NCBI GenBank assembly: GCA_044370695.1
Contig: JBILVB010000208.1
Coordinates: 1-6,015, forward strand
DNA: 6,015 nt
From: JBEIFW01 sp044370695
GTDB lineage: Bacteria > Actinomycetota > Acidimicrobiia > Acidimicrobiales > Ilumatobacteraceae
Direction of reading: 5' to 3'
Below are positions 5,517 through 6,015 of the stretch, one piece after another. The notes under the pieces were generated by a model. That model was not told the origin of the DNA. It worked only from the letters and a program-made list of their open reading frames with translations, and searched no databases. The translations under genes and the position numbers were made by a program. Each line of letters opens with the position of its first letter. Position 1 is the stretch's first letter.

Positions 5517-6015
5517 ATGCCCGCTGTGCGTGCGGTGACGTGGTCCGTGGCCGCCGCCGTGCTCGTCGCCCTCGCCGTCGGCTCGCCTCGCCCGGCTGCG
5601 GCGCAGGAGGCTTCGCCCTCGAGCACCGTCTCGTCGACGGGTCCGGGCAGCTGCGCGAAGGACGACGCGAGCTGCCTGGTCGCGTCCGTCGAACTGCTCG
5701 CCTCGTCCACGGTCACGGTCGGCGATCCGGTCCGGGTGCGCGTGCGGGTCCGTCCGGCCACCGGCGTGTCGGCCACGGTCCAGTCCCTGTCGGTCCGGTT
5801 GCCCGACGAGCTCGCCCCGGTCGCGGCGCCGATCGTCACCGGCGCCGGCGCCACGCGCAAGCAGTCGGTCTCGGCCGGCCGACTCGAGCTGTCGACCGTC
5901 GGTGGGAGCCGGGTCGAGGTCGTGTGGGACACCACCGTGGCAGCCGTCGGCCCGGGGACGGTCGCCATGGCGGTGGGCGCATGGGTCGATGCGCCGGTGG
6001 GACGTCGGGTGGCGG
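5517..6015 (+). CDS. Secreted or surface protein of unknown function (3' end outside window)
   Basis: The frame is open from the ATG at 5517 to the window end (166 full codons), so the gene is cut. The N-terminus is a clear signal peptide: Arg5, a hydrophobic core (about 9-22) and a likely cleavage after Ala29 (RPAAA then QE). A Ser/Thr-rich linker (32-44) follows, then two close Cys (Cys46 and Cys53 in SCAKDDASC) that could form a small disulfide loop. From about residue 56 there is strand-like alternating sequence, including VRVRVRVRP (72-80) and LSVRLPDEL, as in immunoglobulin-like beta-sandwich domains of surface proteins (for example DUF11- or CARDB-like). That is resemblance of pattern only, and I cannot name a family. 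No lipobox is present. Whether a C-terminal anchor or membrane segment follows cannot be seen. The start is fixed by the strong Shine-Dalgarno. It may be a large repeat-containing protein or the first gene of an envelope operon. Confidence 0.82.
   Translation, partial: MPAVRAVTWSVAAAVLVALAVGSPRPAAAQEASPSSTVSSTGPGSCAKDDASCLVASVELLASSTVTVGDPVRVRVRVRPATGVSATVQSLSVRLPDELAPVAAPIVTGAGATRKQSVSAGRLELSTVGGSRVEVVWDTTVAAVGPGTVAMAVGAWVDAPVGRRVA

Noticed and set aside
5435..5968. Open frame on the - strand (177 codons) near the right end
   Set aside because: Its translation is a Thr/Ser/Ala-rich low-complexity string with no signal or domain. The + strand frame here has a perfect Shine-Dalgarno and a signal peptide, so it is preferred.
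1..6015. Mobile element, CRISPR, defence island, tRNA or rRNA genes
   Set aside because: I saw no transposase motifs, terminal repeats, regularly spaced direct repeats, tRNA-like cloverleaf or rRNA sequence. Base and codon use looks even throughout.

Overview
This window is a stretch of very GC-rich chromosome (roughly 70% G+C by eye). It has dense genes, GTG starts, strong G/C bias at third codon positions and few Shine-Dalgarno sequences. Together with a bacterial Ku/LigD-polymerase pair and an F420-type luciferase-like oxidoreductase, this points to an actinobacterium. An Acidimicrobiia-like lineage is my best guess, but it is inference from style rather than from a marker gene. I see no mobile element, CRISPR array, tRNA, rRNA or phage gene.

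Layout from left to right: (1) the 3' two thirds of a malate synthase A gene (aceB, + strand, cut by the window start); (2) a convergent gene on the - strand for a small predicted lipoprotein of unknown function; (3) a divergent + strand gene for an eight-segment integral membrane protein of unknown function, separated from the lipoprotein gene by only 38 bases that seem to hold two face-to-face, overlapping promoters; (4) an imperfect 13-bp inverted repeat between the membrane protein stop and the Ku start; (5) a two-gene unit for Ku and a stand-alone LigD-type polymerase (PolDom), overlapping by 4 bases; (6) a luciferase-like (LLM) flavin/F420-dependent oxidoreductase with its own apparent leaderless promoter; (7) a 115-base gap with a candidate promoter and a strong ribosome binding site; (8) the 5' part of a gene for a secreted protein with a signal peptide, cut by the window end.

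The only clear functional partnership is Ku with PolDom. Ku holds broken DNA ends and PolDom trims mismatch or fills gaps by adding nucleotides in non-homologous end joining. The ligase that would seal the break is not in this window. Malate synthase belongs to the glyoxylate cycle. The other genes look independent of one another.

I did not find an undescribed multi-gene system. The points most worth a second look are modest: a His-to-Gln change at the nucleotide-binding motif of the polymerase, the inverted repeat at the Ku promoter, the overlapping divergent leaderless promoters, and the uncharacterised membrane protein with a Gly-His-Trp-Tyr motif in a membrane segment.
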